From positions 1-8,722 of the forward strand of contig JAJCYK010000508.1 of assembly GCA_029262935.1 (NCBI GenBank): a DNA stretch of 8,722 nt, given 5' to 3'. Position 1 is the stretch's first letter; every line of letters begins with the position of its first letter. The translations under genes were made by a program, and so were the position numbers. Under the pieces are notes generated by a model. The model searched no databases and had not been told where the DNA came from. It was given only the letters and a program-made list of their open reading frames with translations. Source of the stretch: Cytophagales bacterium (GTDB taxonomy: Bacteria; Bacteroidota; Bacteroidia; Cytophagales; Cyclobacteriaceae). Below, piece by piece: positions 7,111 through 8,722 of the stretch.

Positions 7111-7135
7111 AAAAATGCAACTTCACAAGAAGCGG
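7111..7135 (-). terminator. Weak intrinsic terminator after the lipoprotein gene
   Basis: On the minus strand, about 20 bases after the lipoprotein stop, GCTTC-TTGT-GAAGT forms a short stem (four pairs plus a G-U). Beyond it lie one mismatch and a C-G pair, then A and a run of five Ts (7111-7115). The stem is short, so termination would be leaky. It would separate the ZIP/lipoprotein unit from the symporter genes. The remaining bases of this 92-base gap (7065-7156) are AT-rich and show no clear promoter. Confidence 0.35.
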
Positions 7136-7156
7136 TATTTAACTTTTAAAAACCAC

Positions 7157-8056
7157 TTAATTTTCAATAATCCTCTTGGTGTGCACCCAATGGACTTTCC
7201 AGGTGTCCCTGGTAGGGTGCTGGGCGGTGTAAAATAAAAACTTGCCGTCTGTTGTGACAAAAGGGTTTCCTTGTCCTTTTTGATTTACTGTTGAAGGTAG
7301 AGGTTTCGGGTCCGACCATTGATCGTCAGCTTCTTTGTAACTTATTTGCAGCGTTAAATACTTGCCAATAGCAGCAAATATTAAATAGTCTTCTGTAGGT
7401 GAAATAAAAGGTGTACATCTTGCCTCCTTATTAACATTACTTAAGTTAATTCTATGAGCCTCTTCATAGCTTCCCTCAATCAGTTTGGATCTATAGATGT
7501 CCATATTTGAATAGTCCGTTTCACTCACATGAAAGTACAAGTTACCCTCCTGAGTTACCGAGGGATGTGAAATCAATTTCTCATCAAGGTTGGGGATGTC
7601 TATGAACGTTGGCGGTTGCCAAATCCCGTCTTCCAAAGTGGACTTCCAAAGATGCCAGGTATTGGCAATGCCTGGTTTGGGGGCCGGTCTGGTGGAACTG
7701 AAAACTGCCATTAAACCATCCGGTGAAAAACTCAGGCCGTGATCGTTATAAGATGAATTGAAGGGTGCATTCTTTGGTACGGACCAGACGCCGTCTTGCA
7801 CGGTTATAAATTTAATGTCAAATCGCTCGTATTCTTTATCTGAAACGGTATAATAATATGCTTCATAACCTGGCGTAAACACCCCTCTATGTTCCAAAGA
7901 ATCATCTGCAACCAGGTCTGGTTTGAACATCAATGGCTGATCATAGGGGATATTGGAAGTTAAGTAACGCTGTTCCTGCTCAATCTGAAGCTGGTCATTT
8001 TTACATGCCCCTAGCAGGAATAAAGATCCAAGAAGTACGCGCCAAAAAGAATTCAT
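7157..8056 (-). CDS. PD40 (TolB-like) beta-propeller lipoprotein
   Basis: 299 residues. The N-terminus MNSFWRVLLGSLFLLGAC is a type II signal peptide with lipobox LGAC, so Cys18 is the likely lipidated residue and the protein is anchored in an envelope membrane facing the periplasm or the outside. The mature part is built of PD40/WD40-like beta-propeller blades. Signature strands are FTPGYEAYYYT (60-70), LSFSPDGLMAVFSS (108-121), HPSVTQEGNLYFHVS (164-178), TPFISPTEDYLIFAA (215-229) and NPFVTTDGKFLFYTA (264-278). These alternate with DGxW-type turns (88-91, 143-146). Such propellers usually bind peptides, glycans or partner proteins; no enzymatic residues are recognisable. It starts 7 bases after the ZIP transporter gene, so the two are likely cotranscribed, which may hint at a role linked to metal uptake or envelope sensing. 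Function is otherwise unknown. Confidence 0.85.
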   Translation of the reverse strand: MNSFWRVLLGSLFLLGACKNDQLQIEQEQRYLTSNIPYDQPLMFKPDLVADDSLEHRGVFTPGYEAYYYTVSDKEYERFDIKFITVQDGVWSVPKNAPFNSSYNDHGLSFSPDGLMAVFSSTRPAPKPGIANTWHLWKSTLEDGIWQPPTFIDIPNLDEKLISHPSVTQEGNLYFHVSETDYSNMDIYRSKLIEGSYEEAHRINLSNVNKEARCTPFISPTEDYLIFAAIGKYLTLQISYKEADDQWSDPKPLPSTVNQKGQGNPFVTTDGKFLFYTAQHPTRDTWKVHWVHTKRIIEN

Positions 8057-8063
8057 TATGGTA

Positions 8064-8722
8064 TTAACCTAAATATTCAGCGGCCACTGCCAAGCCCGTG
8101 CCTAACAAAATGATTGCAAGCTTAACCCCCGCAACTTTATGACCAGGACTGCTCTCAAAAAAGATGGTAGTACTTATATGTAGAAAATTTCCTGTCACCA
8201 AGGCAAATATTACAGTCATAGTAGCCGGTTGAGCCAAAGAGCTTTGCGCTAATTGATCACTTAAAACCATTCCCAAAGGAGTAGCCAAGGCAAAGATCAC
8301 CATTAATATGGTAGGCCACAGCCAACTTTTGTAATTACACATTATTAACGACATCAGCGCAAAAGCTGCGGGCATCTTATGCAGGATAATGCCCGTTAAG
8401 AGTCCTCCCGAATGCTCATGGGTATCCAAAGCTATAGGATGTGCCAATAGGGTACCTTCCAATATAGCATGTATGCCCATTGCTACTAACAACGTTACCA
8501 TAGAAAATGCCCCATGATGATGGCTGTGATCGGAGACGTGTAGATGGCCGTGTTCCACGCCAGTGGTAAAATGATCCAGTAATACTTGCATGAAAAACCC
8601 CAAAGTGATCCACAATGCTACCTGTTGATTGCTTACAATGCCTGTAAACAACTCCGGCAACAAGTGCATAATGGTAATACCAAAAAGGTAAGCTCCACTA
8701 AATACCAAAGCCCAGTGGAAAA
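8064..8722 (-). CDS. ZIP-family metal transporter, C-terminal part (5' end outside window)
   Basis: The frame runs open to the right edge (visible start ...FHWA then VFSGAYLFG), so the gene begins outside. The TTG at 8706-8708 is a sense codon, not a start. 218 residues are visible. ZIP proteins move Zn2+, Fe2+ or Mn2+ into the cytoplasm. Visible family features are LFGITIMHLLPELF at the first visible helix; a His-rich loop (8514-8573: HFTTGVEHGHLHVSDHSHHH) between helices 3 and 4; the helix-4 metal site GIHAILEG (His 8469-8471, Glu 8457-8459); the helix-5 site LHKMPAAFAL (His 8379-8381); and a last pair of helices with GNFLHISTTIFFESSPGHK. The helix-5 His-x-x-x-Glu partner is Ala, giving HKxxAAFAL as in ZIP1-3-like members. 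The metal cannot be assigned. The PD40 lipoprotein follows after 7 bases. Confidence 0.9.
   Translation of the reverse strand, partial: FHWALVFSGAYLFGITIMHLLPELFTGIVSNQQVALWITLGFFMQVLLDHFTTGVEHGHLHVSDHSHHHGAFSMVTLLVAMGIHAILEGTLLAHPIALDTHEHSGGLLTGIILHKMPAAFALMSLIMCNYKSWLWPTILMVIFALATPLGMVLSDQLAQSSLAQPATMTVIFALVTGNFLHISTTIFFESSPGHKVAGVKLAIILLGTGLAVAAEYLG

Noticed and set aside
7115..7237. A 40-codon plus-strand ORF (starts MQLHKKRYLTF) preceded by a perfect GGAGGT six bases upstream
   Set aside because: Two thirds of it lies antisense to the end of the lipoprotein gene, the composition is not protein-like (PGVPGRVLGGVK tail), and genes here do not otherwise use strong Shine-Dalgarno sites. Its first codons also overlap the candidate terminator.
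8706..8708. TTG as the start of the ZIP gene
   Set aside because: The frame stays open to the window edge with hydrophobic, helix-like residues (FHWA), and a ZIP protein would be missing its first helices if it began here.

Overview
The window looks like chromosomal DNA from a member of the Bacteroidota, probably free-living and perhaps aquatic. This is inferred from several things: moderately AT-rich sequence; starts that mostly lack a Shine-Dalgarno sequence; a PD40-type lipoprotein; an acetyl-CoA synthetase with the 'SGHNLGTAEIE' motif that I associate with this phylum; and the two-subunit (DUF4212 plus VC_2705-type) sodium:solute symporter. No rRNA, tRNA, CRISPR array, transposase, integrase or phage gene was seen.

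Layout. At the left edge (1-1119, + strand) is the 3' part of a TPR protein gene whose start lies outside the window. It converges on a run of seven minus-strand genes that fill the rest of the window. A strong bidirectional hairpin terminator (1135-1176) separates the two directions. In transcription order (right to left) the minus-strand genes are: a ZIP-family metal transporter cut by the right edge (8064-8722); a PD40 beta-propeller lipoprotein (7157-8056); a DUF4212 symporter small subunit with an unusual C-terminal extension (6600-7064); a sodium:solute symporter large subunit (4927-6594); acetyl-CoA synthetase acs (2979-4868); ammonium transporter amt (1524-2849); and a P-II signalling protein (1176-1517). 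Intergenic gaps are 7, 92, 5, 58, 129 and 6 bases in that order, so the likely transcription units are ZIP+lipoprotein, symporter pair+acs, and amt+P-II.

How the genes fit together. The symporter pair plus Acs makes a scavenging module: sodium-coupled uptake of acetate or another short carboxylate, then activation to acetyl-CoA. The next unit brings in ammonium through Amt and gates it with the P-II protein. The P-II protein lacks the uridylylatable tyrosine, so it probably responds to nucleotides and 2-oxoglutarate only. The ZIP/lipoprotein pair looks like an independent metal-related unit. No gap without a gene exceeds 129 bases.

I found no clear undescribed system; this is mostly ordinary metabolic and transport territory. 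The points most worth a second look are the extra two-helix tail on the DUF4212 protein, the histidine-rich motifs in the TPR protein, the DxNxDGxI calcium-loop-like insert in the symporter, the altered T-loop and B-loop of the P-II protein, and the substituted CoA-contact residues in Acs.
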